Positions 55,587-64,000 of a DNA stretch of 64,000 nt are shown here, piece by piece. The stretch lies in NCBI RefSeq assembly GCF_000826145.2, contig NZ_LN651337.1:871774-935773 (forward strand), read 5' to 3'. Under the pieces are notes generated by a model that worked only from the letters and a program-made list of their open reading frames with translations, was not told the DNA's origin and ran no database searches. Both the position numbers and the translations under genes were made by a program. Origin of the DNA: Sporosarcina koreensis. GTDB lineage: Bacteria > Bacillota > Bacilli > Bacillales_A > Planococcaceae. How positions within the stretch are numbered: the stretch's first letter is position 1; every line of letters begins with the position of its first letter.

Positions 55587-55615
55587 ATTATACCATACAC
55601 CGTCCTGTGCCGCAA
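55587..55615 (-). promoter_or_regulatory. Promoter of the rimP-nusA-infB operon
   Basis: TTGCGG (55615-55610), 17 bp, perfect TATAAT (55592-55587) with an upstream TATGG (extended -10) on the minus strand, about 110 bp before rimP. Confidence 0.7.
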
Positions 55616-55683
55616 ATGTTACAGCCAGACCGGTTCCTGCAGCAGGTCCGCCATGCCGCAGTTTCCGGCTGGAAGGCCGCCAA

Positions 55684-58600
55684 TCAGAACAGCGACAGCT
55701 GGTTCATCTCAGGCAGTCCTTCCAGACAGCCGAGACTGTCCATGTATTCGATGATCGTTTTGGAGACACGCCCGCGCCGCTGAAGATCTTCCTTCGACAG
55801 GAATTCCCCGTCTTCGCGGACTTCGACGATCGTCTTCGCCACGTTCGTACCGAGGGAAGGTATCGCATTGAACGGCGGTATCAGTGAATTGCCTTCGATG
55901 ATGAACTCCGTGGCCGAAGATTTGTACAGGTCCGGCTTAGCGAATGTGAAGCCCCGCTCGCACATCTCTAGTGCAATTTCGAGTACTGTCACGAGACTCT
56001 TCTCTTTCGGAGACGCATCCAGGCCTTTGTCATAGATTTCCTTGATCTGTGCTCTGATCGAAGCGGATCCTTTGATCATCGTCGCCAGATCATGGTCGGA
56101 GGCCCGGACTGTGAAGTAGGCGGCGTAGTACATGATCGGATGGTGCACTTTGAAGTAGGCGATCCGCAGCGCCATCAGTACGTAGGCCGCAGCATGGGCC
56201 TTCGGGAACATGTACTTGATCTTTTTACAGGATGCGATATACCATGCAGGCACTTTGTTCTTTTTCATCTCTTCTTCGAACTCCGGTGTCAGCCCTTTCC
56301 CTTTCCGCACCGATTCCATGATCTTGAAAGCGATGGCGGGCTCCAGTCCCTGGTAGATGAGATAGACCATGATATCATCCCGGCAGCCGATCACTTCGGC
56401 GAGGACACACGTTTTGTTCTGGATCAGTTCCTGGGCATTGCCGAGCCAGACGTCCGTCCCGTGGGAAAGTCCTGAAATCTGGATCAGTTCGGAGAACGTG
56501 GACGGCTTCGTCTCCTCGAGCATCTGACGGACGAAACGGGTGCCGAATTCCGGCACGCCGAGTGTGCCCGTCTTGCAGTTGATCTGCTCCTCTGTCACAC
56601 CGAGTGATTCGGTTCCGCTGAACAGCGACATGACGCCCGCGTCATCCGGCGGGATCGTTTTCGGGTCGATGCCCGAAAGGTCTTCGAGCATCTTGATCAT
56701 CGTCGGGTCATCGTGGCCGAGGATGTCGAGTTTCAGCAAGTTGTTGTCGATGGAGTGGAAGTCGAAGTGGGTCGTCTTCCAGCTGGACCCGACATCATCC
56801 GCAGGGTACTGGATCGGTGTGAAGTCATAGATCTCCATGTCATCCGGCACGACGATAATTCCGCCTGGGTGCTGGCCGGTGTTCCGTTTGACACCCGTGC
56901 AGCCCTGGACGAGGCGGTCGATTTCCGCACCGCGCAAGTTGATGGCGTTGTCGTTCATATAGCCGCGGACATATCCATAGGCGGTCTTCTCTGCCACGGT
57001 GCCGATCGTTCCGGCCCGGTAGACATAATCTTCCCCGAACAACTCCTTCGTGTAATTGTGGGCATGCGCCTGATATTCCCCGCTGAAGTTCAAATCGATA
57101 TCCGGCACTTTGTCGCCGTTGAACCCGAGGAATGTTTCGAACGGAATATCATGTCCATCTTTGCGGTACGGGACATGGCAGGCAGGACACTCCTTGTCCG
57201 GCAGGTCGAAACCTGAGCCGACAGAACCGTCCGAGAAGAACTCCGCCTGTTTGCAGGAAGGGCACACGTAGTGCGGCGGCATCGGGTTGACTTCGGTGAT
57301 CTCCATCATCGTCGCAACAAGCGACGAACCGACAGATCCACGGGAGCCGACAAGATAGCCGTCGTCCAGCGATTTCTTTACGAGCTTGTGGGAGATCAGG
57401 TAGATGACCGCGAACCCGTTGCCGATGATCGACTTCAATTCTTTCTCGATCCGGGCTTCCAGTATGTCGGGGAGGGTTTCCCCGTAGATGTCATGGGCCA
57501 TCGTATACGTCAGCGACCGGACTTCCTCATCGGCTCCTTCGATATGCGGCGGATACAGATCATCTTTGATCACTTTGATATCCCCGACACGTTCGACGAT
57601 GGCCAGCGGGTTATCGATGACGATCTTCTCCGCCGTCTCCGGTCCGAGAAATGCGAATTCCTCGAGCATCTCATCGGTCGTCCTGAAATGGACTTCCGGA
57701 AGGCTGTGGCGGTTCATCGGATTGGCGCCGCCCTGTGAGCGGACAAGCACTTCCCGGTAGGCAGCATCAGTGGGATCGATATAATGCACATTCCCCGTTG
57801 CGACGACAGGCAGTCCCGTCTTTTTACCGAGCTTGATCATTTTCCGCATGATGTCTTCAAGATTCCACTCATCCCTGACCAGCTCGAGTTCAATCAGATG
57901 GCTGTAGACCGGCTTCGGATGCAGTTCAAGATAATCGTAGAAGGACGCCGTTTCTTCGGCTTCCTCCAGCGACTTCTGCATGAGCGCCTCGAAGACCTCC
58001 CCTTTGTCACAGCCCGAGCCGACAAGCAGCCCTTTCCGATGCTTGACGAGCAGTGAACGCGGAATCCGCGGCACCCTGTAAAAGTAGTCCAGATGGGATT
58101 GGGATACAAGTCTGAACAGGTTTTTCAGTCCTTCATTACTCGTCGCAAGCAAGGAGCAGTGGGAAGGGCGGGACCGTTTATAAGCATCCCCTTCACCGAC
58201 GTTCTTATTGAAATCATCCAGATAGACGATGTTCTTTTCTGCCGCCTCCTGCATGAGACGGACAAACAGATGTGCTGTCGCCTCGGTATCGTAGATGGCC
58301 CGGTGGTGCTGGGTGAGCTCGATGCCGAACTTTTTCGCCAATGTATTCAGCCGGTGGTTCCGCAGATCCGGATAGAGCATCCGGGCGAGCTCCAGCGTAT
58401 CGATGGCAGGATAGTTCTCAGTCTCGATGCCGGACTTCTTGCAGGATTCATAGAAGAAGCCCATATCGAATGAAGCATTGTGCGCGACGAGGACCGAATC
58501 ACCGATGAAACCGATGAAGTCTTTCATGACTTCTGCCACTTCCGGTGCGTCTTTCACCATATCATCCGTAATGCCCGTCAATTCGGTCGTCGTGGAGGAC

Positions 58601-59994
58601 AGCGGATGATGCGGGTTGGCAAAGCGCTCGAACCGGTCAATGATCTCGCCATTCCTCACACGGACCGCCGCAAGTTCGATCACTGTGTCGTATACAGCGG
58701 ATAAACCCGTTGTCTCGACATCGAATACAGTGTATGTATCGTCTTCCAGCAGACGGTGCTGCTCGTCGTAAACGATCGGCACGCCATCATCCACGAGATT
58801 CGCTTCCAATCCGAACAGGACTTTGATGCCGTGCTTCTTACCGGCATTGTAGGCTTCCGGGAATGCTTGTACATTCGCATGGTCGGTAATGGCGACGGCG
58901 GGGTGGCCCCATTTTGCAGCCTGTGCAACGAGTGCTCCAGCAGATGAGACACCATCCATCTGGCTCAGTTTGGTATGCGCATGGAGTTCAACCCGCTTGC
59001 GGCCCTCAGGAGACTTATCTTTCCTGACAATCGGTGCCACTTCCATAATATCCTGCGCCATCATGATCAGGTCACGGACGAATGTATCATTCTGAATACT
59101 GCCGCGTGCCCGCACCCACTTCCCTTTCGTCAGGGCTTTCATCAGCTCCGCGTCTTCGTTGTCACGGGAGAACATTTTCACCAAGATGGAATCCGTATAA
59201 TCCGTGACTTTCAGAGTCAGCAGGGACCGGCCGCTCCGCAGCTCGCGGACTTCCGCGTCAAAGACGAACCCTTCGATGGCAATCCGCCGTTCTTCGTCCT
59301 GGATTTCCTTGATGCTGACCATCTGCTCGTCATGCCGGATCGGCGTACCAAGGGAAATAGGCCCGCTCGGTGCGTCGCCTTCTTTCTTCACGGTATCCCG
59401 CTGCTGCATCGCTTCCAGTGCTTTCTGGGCGTATGCTTCCTCCTCCGCTTTCCGTTCTTCGAAAAACGCAGCTTCAGCCTGCTGGTTCTCTTCCGGAAGA
59501 TCGGACAGTGCAAATTCCGGAAAGATGCCGCTGAATCCGAATGATTCGTAAGCATCAGTGATGAGCCGGCCGTATTTGTTTTTCAGCGTGCGCTGCTGGA
59601 CATCATTCACACAGCAGACAGTCAGCTTATCCCCGGATAATTCGGGTTTACGGGCTGTCAGCGCTTCCCGGATCGGCGGTGACACCTCACCAAGCTCATC
59701 GAGCACTGCGGGCCAGTACGACAGGACCTTCGCTGGATCTGCGGCACGGTTTCTAGCTTTGATTTGCAGCCGGATGGCGGCGATTGCAGAAAACGTCTCG
59801 ATCACCCGCGTGCGGAACAGCTGGAAGATATCAAAGGGCAGCGGATCGTCCAATGTGATGGAAAACTGCCAGACTCTCGATTTTTTATAAATGTCCACAC
59901 GCTCCAGTTCAGCATGCTGGAAGTGGACGGCCACTGCGTCTTCAGTCAGGCCGGTCTGCTGCAGAAGCAGCGACAGTTTAGTTGTAGCATCCAT
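55684..59994 (-). CDS. polC: DNA polymerase III PolC-type alpha subunit
   Basis: A 1436-residue replicative polymerase, the expected size (B. subtilis 1437). Order: N-terminal domains, OB fold, PHP domain ([25 protein letters not shown]), embedded DEDDh proofreading exonuclease ([34 protein letters not shown]), then the C-family polymerase with zinc knuckle (CPSCK..CPAC) and the catalytic [15 protein letters not shown] 59994 ([13 protein letters not shown]) follows AAAGGAG; the 78 codons upstream overlap the proS-like gene and are rejected. Confidence 0.97.
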   Translation of the reverse strand: MDATTKLSLLLQQTGLTEDAVAVHFQHAELERVDIYKKSRVWQFSITLDDPLPFDIFQLFRTRVIETFSAIAAIRLQIKARNRAADPAKVLSYWPAVLDELGEVSPPIREALTARKPELSGDKLTVCCVNDVQQRTLKNKYGRLITDAYESFGFSGIFPEFALSDLPEENQQAEAAFFEERKAEEEAYAQKALEAMQQRDTVKKEGDAPSGPISLGTPIRHDEQMVSIKEIQDEERRIAIEGFVFDAEVRELRSGRSLLTLKVTDYTDSILVKMFSRDNEDAELMKALTKGKWVRARGSIQNDTFVRDLIMMAQDIMEVAPIVRKDKSPEGRKRVELHAHTKLSQMDGVSSAGALVAQAAKWGHPAVAITDHANVQAFPEAYNAGKKHGIKVLFGLEANLVDDGVPIVYDEQHRLLEDDTYTVFDVETTGLSAVYDTVIELAAVRVRNGEIIDRFERFANPHHPLSSTTTELTGITDDMVKDAPEVAEVMKDFIGFIGDSVLVAHNASFDMGFFYESCKKSGIETENYPAIDTLELARMLYPDLRNHRLNTLAKKFGIELTQHHRAIYDTEATAHLFVRLMQEAAEKNIVYLDDFNKNVGEGDAYKRSRPSHCSLLATSNEGLKNLFRLVSQSHLDYFYRVPRIPRSLLVKHRKGLLVGSGCDKGEVFEALMQKSLEEAEETASFYDYLELHPKPVYSHLIELELVRDEWNLEDIMRKMIKLGKKTGLPVVATGNVHYIDPTDAAYREVLVRSQGGANPMNRHSLPEVHFRTTDEMLEEFAFLGPETAEKIVIDNPLAIVERVGDIKVIKDDLYPPHIEGADEEVRSLTYTMAHDIYGETLPDILEARIEKELKSIIGNGFAVIYLISHKLVKKSLDDGYLVGSRGSVGSSLVATMMEITEVNPMPPHYVCPSCKQAEFFSDGSVGSGFDLPDKECPACHVPYRKDGHDIPFETFLGFNGDKVPDIDLNFSGEYQAHAHNYTKELFGEDYVYRAGTIGTVAEKTAYGYVRGYMNDNAINLRGAEIDRLVQGCTGVKRNTGQHPGGIIVVPDDMEIYDFTPIQYPADDVGSSWKTTHFDFHSIDNNLLKLDILGHDDPTMIKMLEDLSGIDPKTIPPDDAGVMSLFSGTESLGVTEEQINCKTGTLGVPEFGTRFVRQMLEETKPSTFSELIQISGLSHGTDVWLGNAQELIQNKTCVLAEVIGCRDDIMVYLIYQGLEPAIAFKIMESVRKGKGLTPEFEEEMKKNKVPAWYIASCKKIKYMFPKAHAAAYVLMALRIAYFKVHHPIMYYAAYFTVRASDHDLATMIKGSASIRAQIKEIYDKGLDASPKEKSLVTVLEIALEMCERGFTFAKPDLYKSSATEFIIEGNSLIPPFNAIPSLGTNVAKTIVEVREDGEFLSKEDLQRRGRVSKTIIEYMDSLGCLEGLPEMNQLSLF

Positions 59995-60014
59995 ATTTTT
60001 TCTCCTTTCCCGAA

Positions 60015-60049
60015 AAAGAAAGGGAGGGCCGTCAGACGGCCATCCCTTG
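60015..60049 (-). terminator. Terminator between the proS-like gene and polC
   Basis: AAGGGA-x-GGCCGT and its near-perfect complement form a stem with TTTCTTTTT on the minus strand; it sits just upstream of the polC ribosome site. Confidence 0.8.
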
Positions 60050-60052
60050 TCC

Positions 60053-61654
60053 TTACCCCATCCTGAAGAATTCCTGGAGTTTTTCAGTAACTTCCTCTTT
60101 CCGCCATTGAAAATGAGTCCCCGCAGTCCGGTATGTGACTTCCACGAACCCGTCCGCGGCCCGGCCGTCCACTGCAATCTTGACAGGAACACCAAGCTGA
60201 TCGGAAGTCCTCTGCTTACTTTCCGCACTCACATGCCTGTCGTCGTACAGCACCCGGTAGCGGTAGCCTTTCATGACGGAATTCAGCTCATCGGCGAGCT
60301 GCAGCTGTGCGTCGTCGTCAGTGTCCTCAATCAGCAGGTGTATATCGTAAGGGGCGAGACGTACCGGCCATTTGAGCCCTGACTCATCACTGAAGTATTC
60401 AGCCGTCACTGCGAACAGCCGGGTGACATCGATGTAGTAATAACCGGTGGAGATCTCGAGTGACCCCTTGCCGGCAACGTCGATCGTACTGAACACCGGT
60501 TTCGGATCGAGAATCCAGGCGACTGTCACTGCTTTATGAAATGTCAGGGTGCCGTTCCCGTCAGGCGAGGGCTCCCCCTCTTTGACGAGACGCAGGTCCG
60601 CATAAGTATCAGCCGTAAAGTCCCGTTCCGGATTGACATTTTGGAGGAATGTATCCGTTTCGTTCGCACCGCACAAGCCGTTCACAACCGTCTCTACACT
60701 ATAGTCCGCAATCACACGGAAACCGAACGGAAGCTGTACAGGTCCGAGTGTTTCCGACTGCACACCGAGCACTTCCTTTACGCTGCCGTCTGTCAGTCTG
60801 CAAATCGAATCGGTACCGAGAACTTTTTTCAGCTTCCATTCGTTCAGTTCACAGTCGTTTCGGATGAGCACCAGGACTGCTCCGTCATCCGTGTCATACA
60901 GGTACGACCGGATGATCCGGTCTTGGTCTATATCCAGCGATTCCGCCAGCTGCACGACATCCATGCCGCCGCCGTTTATCTTCTTGGCCGGTTTCTCCCT
61001 TACACCCGCTTCCCTTTCCTGCCGGGGAGCCTCAGCGAGTGCTGCTTTGGCTGCATACGTTCCGCTCTCATTCCGAGCGATCCATTCATCGCCGCATTCC
61101 GAGAAGGCGGTGAATTCATACTGTTTCACACCAGCCTGCTGTTCGCTCTCCAGAATACTGAATGGGGTGCCGATCCTGTTGAAGATCGCAGAAAACACGG
61201 AGTGGAGGAGCGTCCCGTGCTCCTCCGCCTCTTTGATGTCCGTATGGAACGAATAGCCGCTCATCAGGGAGAATTCTTTTGCCGCCAGCAGACCCCTTAC
61301 CGGATCGAATGAACTGTCCGGACGGATATGCTGCTTGATATGGAACATGGAGATGGGCAGCTGCTCGGACGCGATGACCTCCTTTGCGATCAGCGAAAGG
61401 AGCACCATTTCATCCGATTTCCCTGTGGCATGCTCGAACTGTTCATAAGGCAGGTCCACTTCCAGCACACCTGCCTGTTCCATCTCATCGCGTATCATCT
61501 GCTTCATATTAGCCAGCACTTTCCCGGCGAGCGGAAAGTATGCGTACATCCCCTCGGAAGTCTCCTGAATATAGCCGGATTGGGTCAGCAGACGGTCCGC
61601 TGAGCAACGGTTCGATGTTTCAGCGGCAGGTATGAAAACGCCTGATTGTTTCAT
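60053..61654 (-). CDS. proS: Divergent prolyl-tRNA synthetase homologue with altered active site
   Basis: A 533-residue protein in the usual proS position between rasP and polC; canonical bacterial ProRS has about 565. Motif 1 ([15 protein letters not shown]), the insertion domain (about 225-360, with the GANE segment) and the C-terminal anticodon domain are recognisable. The catalytic parts are not normal. About 25 residues holding the usual GRW-x2-YG-x-EL-x-R segment are missing. The TxE loop THE is SDE (80-82). Motif 2 FRxE is IRPD (110-113), and the following Lys-Asp is lost. HEF is YEF. The GTRYSEA segment is gone. Motif 3 GIGVSR is YIDVTR (407-412). The frame is intact, so it is either a changed enzyme or a pseudoenzyme. 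Confidence 0.85.
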   Translation of the reverse strand: MKQSGVFIPAAETSNRCSADRLLTQSGYIQETSEGMYAYFPLAGKVLANMKQMIRDEMEQAGVLEVDLPYEQFEHATGKSDEMVLLSLIAKEVIASEQLPISMFHIKQHIRPDSSFDPVRGLLAAKEFSLMSGYSFHTDIKEAEEHGTLLHSVFSAIFNRIGTPFSILESEQQAGVKQYEFTAFSECGDEWIARNESGTYAAKAALAEAPRQEREAGVREKPAKKINGGGMDVVQLAESLDIDQDRIIRSYLYDTDDGAVLVLIRNDCELNEWKLKKVLGTDSICRLTDGSVKEVLGVQSETLGPVQLPFGFRVIADYSVETVVNGLCGANETDTFLQNVNPERDFTADTYADLRLVKEGEPSPDGNGTLTFHKAVTVAWILDPKPVFSTIDVAGKGSLEISTGYYYIDVTRLFAVTAEYFSDESGLKWPVRLAPYDIHLLIEDTDDDAQLQLADELNSVMKGYRYRVLYDDRHVSAESKQRTSDQLGVPVKIAVDGRAADGFVEVTYRTAGTHFQWRKEEVTEKLQEFFRMG

Positions 61655-61696
61655 CGTGCATCGCCTCCCTCAATCCCCCAGAGGGGTACTTGTCGT

Positions 61697-62956
61697 TCAG
61701 AAAAAGAATTTCTGTATATCATTCCAAGTGACGACCAGCATGAGCAGCATGAGCAGCATGATGCCGACAAAATGGACCATCCCTTCTTTTTGACGGTCGA
61801 TCGGCTTGCCTCGTATCGCTTCGAACAGGAAGAACAGCAGCCGTCCGCCGTCAAGTGCCGGCAGAGGGAGCAGGTTCATGATCCCGAGGTTGATGCTCAA
61901 TACAGCCGCCCAGTTCATCAGATTGAAGATGCCGTACTGTGCAACTTCTTCGGTCGCTTTGTAAATACCTACCGGACCGGATAATGCATCCAGTGTGAAC
62001 TGGCCAGTTACAAGCATACCGAGCAGTTCAAATATCTTCGCGATCCAGTACCACGTCTGCTGCGCGCCGTAGACGACAGCCTTCAGCGGATTCTTCTCCA
62101 CCGGGCTTGTGTAGTAGACGCCGATCTGGCCGAATGACTGGCCGGCATCCTCGACTTCCTCCGGGGTCACCGTCAATGTTTTCAAGGCCCCGTTGCGTTC
62201 CACTTCGATTGTCATTTCCTTTTCAGGGCTGTTCTGGATTTCTTCGGTGAATCCGTTCCAATCCGTCACAGCCCTGCCGTCCGCTTCTTTGACATAGTCA
62301 CCCGCCTGAAGGCCGGCCGCCGCCGCAGGGCTGTCTTTCTGGACTTCGGTGATGATCGGTTCGTTCGTCGGCACGCCGTTCAGCAGGCCGAGTGCAAGGA
62401 AAACGAAGAACGCCAGGATGAAGTTGAAAACAGGTCCCGCCAATATAGTGAGGAACCGTCCCATGAGCGGCTTCGAATCGAATTGACGATCTTTCGGTGC
62501 GATCAGTGTCTTTTCACCTTTTTCGTAGATGACAGCATTTCGCGACACGCTGAAACGGACGAGGTTTTCATCTTCGTCGTATCCTTTGATGAAAAGCTCA
62601 TCTTTCAAGTCAGCAGCCTCGGTTTCCAGGAAGAGGATCTCGGGGTTGGAGACATTCGAATTCAAATAGATCTTTGTCACTTCATCTTGGTCGTTCAGAA
62701 TCAGACCCACACGATAACCGGGCAGCAGTTCCACGGTATCGAAGTCTTCTCCTGCCATCCGGACATACCCGCCGAGCGGCAGCAGCCGGATCGTGTAGAG
62801 GGTTTCCCCTTTCTGGATTCCAAGAATTTTCGGTCCCATACCGATTGCAAACTCGCGGACCATGATGCCTGCGCGCTTTGCGAACAGGAAGTGTCCGAAT
62901 TCATGAAAAAATACTAAGGAGCCGAAAATAATTATAAACGAAATAACTGTTCCCAT
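61697..62956 (-). CDS. rasP: Site-2 intramembrane zinc protease RasP/RseP
   Basis: A 419-residue membrane metalloprotease. HEFGH at residues 18-22 and the LPLPALDGGR motif near residue 365 supply zinc ligands; a PDZ domain (ITEVQKDSPAAAAGLQAGDYV) lies between. Four main helices are seen. RasP cleaves anti-sigma factors such as RsiW and signal-peptide remnants. It lies between dxr and the proS-like gene, in the normal order. Confidence 0.96.
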   Translation of the reverse strand: MGTVISFIIIFGSLVFFHEFGHFLFAKRAGIMVREFAIGMGPKILGIQKGETLYTIRLLPLGGYVRMAGEDFDTVELLPGYRVGLILNDQDEVTKIYLNSNVSNPEILFLETEAADLKDELFIKGYDEDENLVRFSVSRNAVIYEKGEKTLIAPKDRQFDSKPLMGRFLTILAGPVFNFILAFFVFLALGLLNGVPTNEPIITEVQKDSPAAAAGLQAGDYVKEADGRAVTDWNGFTEEIQNSPEKEMTIEVERNGALKTLTVTPEEVEDAGQSFGQIGVYYTSPVEKNPLKAVVYGAQQTWYWIAKIFELLGMLVTGQFTLDALSGPVGIYKATEEVAQYGIFNLMNWAAVLSINLGIMNLLPLPALDGGRLLFFLFEAIRGKPIDRQKEGMVHFVGIMLLMLLMLVVTWNDIQKFFF

Positions 62957-63001
62957 TTATACCCACCTTTTCAACCCGTTCAGGCTGTTATACTAAATAC
63001 C

Positions 63002-64000
63002 TTATTTTATCATGGAATGGACGATTTGACGAGTTTGCCTGTCTGTCTCAAGGATGGCTTCAAGGGTTGCGTTCCGGATGGTCTGGTGCTGCTCCATCGC
63101 GCGTTCGACGAGTTCATCGATCTGGACGAATGTGATATGGCCGGCAAGGAACTGGCTGACCGCCACTTCGTTTGCTGCGTTCATCGCCGCAGGCATCGTG
63201 CCGCCGATTCGTCCGGCTTCATACGCAAGCGCGAGTGCGCGGAACCGGTCATAGTCCATCTTCTTGAAGTTCAGCACTGCAATCTCTTCAAGTTTCAGGC
63301 GCTGGGGCGACGCCATCGGGATACGTTCCGGATAGGTCAGCGCATATTGGATCGGCACACGCATGTCCGGTGAGCCCAGCTGTGCCATGACGCTCGTGTC
63401 TTCGAATTCGACCATGGAATGGATGATGCTTTCCTTATGCAGCAGACAGTCGATCTGATCGTACGGCATATCGAAGAGGTGATGGGCTTCGATCACTTCC
63501 AGTCCTTTGTTGAACATTGTCGCGGAATCGATTGTCAGCTTGCTGCCCATTGACCAGTTCGGATGCGCAAGGGCCTGTTTCACTGTGACATTCTGCAGCT
63601 GGCCGCGGGTCAGATCACGGAAACTTCCGCCCGACGCAGTGAGGATCAGACGGGTGATGGATTTCTCCTGCTCCCCGTTGAGCGCCTGGAATATCGCCGA
63701 GTGTTCACTGTCCACAGGCAGGATCGGCACATTTCGCCGCTTCGCTTCAGCCATTACGACATCCCCTGCTGCGACGAGCGTTTCCTTGTTTGCAATGGCA
63801 ATGGCAATCCCTTCTCGGATCGCCGCCAATGTCGGTTTCAGACCGACACTGCCGATGACGGAATTCAGCAGGACATCCGCACCTGAATGGGCGGCTACTT
63901 CTTCAAGGCCTTCTGATCCGTACATGAACCGGATGGACGGGAATTCCGTGCGCAGCATCTCGGCGTCCGCCTTCTCTATGACCGAAATAAGCGGCGGATT
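63002..64000 (-). CDS. dxr: 1-Deoxy-D-xylulose 5-phosphate reductoisomerase, 5' end cut by window
   Basis: The frame is open to the window edge; 332 residues are visible and about 45-50 N-terminal residues, including the NADPH motif, lie outside. [32 protein letters not shown] and [28 protein letters not shown] are the family's substrate and metal sites, all intact. It performs the committed step of the MEP isoprenoid pathway. The internal ATG at 63958 is not the true start. It is followed by rasP. Confidence 0.97.
   Translation of the reverse strand, partial: NPPLISVIEKADAEMLRTEFPSIRFMYGSEGLEEVAAHSGADVLLNSVIGSVGLKPTLAAIREGIAIAIANKETLVAAGDVVMAEAKRRNVPILPVDSEHSAIFQALNGEQEKSITRLILTASGGSFRDLTRGQLQNVTVKQALAHPNWSMGSKLTIDSATMFNKGLEVIEAHHLFDMPYDQIDCLLHKESIIHSMVEFEDTSVMAQLGSPDMRVPIQYALTYPERIPMASPQRLKLEEIAVLNFKKMDYDRFRALALAYEAGRIGGTMPAAMNAANEVAVSQFLAGHITFVQIDELVERAMEQHQTIRNATLEAILETDRQTRQIVHSMIK

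Noticed and set aside
61655-61696. T-box leader for the proS-like gene
   Set aside because: Only 42 bp separate it from rasP; there is no room for specifier stem and antiterminator.

Overview
The window is a contiguous stretch of chromosome from an endospore-forming member of the Bacillales (Firmicutes). The gene content and order follow the Bacillus subtilis lexA-tkt, hfq-miaA-mutL-mutS-cotE-ricA, spoVS-ymdB-rny-recA-cinA-pgsA-rodZ-ymfK/I/H/F, spoIIIE-rnjB-dapA-asd-dpaBA-ymxH-mlpA-pnp-rpsO-ribC-truB-rbfA-ylxP-infB-ylxQ-rnpM-nusA-rimP-polC-proS-rasP-dxr backbone. By eye the DNA is GC-rich for this order (above 50%), and several genes use TTG or GTG starts. A Planococcaceae/Caryophanaceae-type sporeformer fits best, but this is inference, not a species call. 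SirA, SpoVS, CotE, RicA and a DpaA/DpaB pair argue for sporulation.

Layout. 1-2.9 kb: a truncated thiolase (-) divergent from an HMG-CoA lyase and an alpha/beta hydrolase (+). 2.9-8.2 kb: yneF, sirA, tkt, ynzC, yneB, yneA (-) and divergent lexA (+), with four LexA boxes in the shared control region. 8.2-8.7 kb: a 520-bp gene-free stretch holding an unusual 20-bp-periodic repeat array around a hairpin-rich core. 8.7-17.3 kb: ynbB, a TRIC-type membrane protein (+), hfq, miaA, a lysophospholipase-like hydrolase, mutL, mutS. 17.4-24.8 kb: cotE, ricA, spoVS, ymdB, rny, recA, cinA, pgsA. 24.8-30 kb: rodZ, ymfK and the ymfF-ymfH-ymfI EF-P-modification operon. 30.2-35.8 kb: a nupNOPQ-type nucleoside ABC importer behind the GntR regulator ymfC. 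35.9-47.8 kb: ftsK/spoIIIE, rnjB, dapA, asd, dpaB, dpaA, ymxH, mlpA, pnp, rpsO. 47.9-55.5 kb: ribC, truB, then the rimP-nusA-rnpM-ylxQ-infB-ylxP-rbfA operon. 55.7-64 kb: polC, a strongly divergent prolyl-tRNA synthetase homologue, rasP and a truncated dxr.

How the genes work together. The left part is an SOS module: LexA controls itself, yneA/yneB and, by a separate box, recA. The middle combines DNA repair (MutSL), RNA decay (RNase Y, RicA, RNase J2, PNPase) and envelope functions (PgsA, RodZ, RasP). The asd-dapA and dpaA-dpaB genes link the lysine pathway to spore dipicolinate. The right part is the translation/transcription factor operon (RimP, NusA, RnpM, L7Ae-like YlxQ, IF2, YlxP, RbfA).

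Most noteworthy: (i) the proS-position gene has lost or altered several hallmark active-site residues of ProRS while keeping an intact reading frame; (ii) the 20-bp-periodic repeat array beside lexA; (iii) a LexA box inside the loop of the cinA terminator hairpin in front of recA; (iv) a 12-bp hairpin with a poor U-tract in the rimP-nusA leader that resembles an attenuator; (v) an expanded Gly/Arg/Gln repeat linker in IF2. No CRISPR array, tRNA, rRNA, insertion sequence or prophage was seen.
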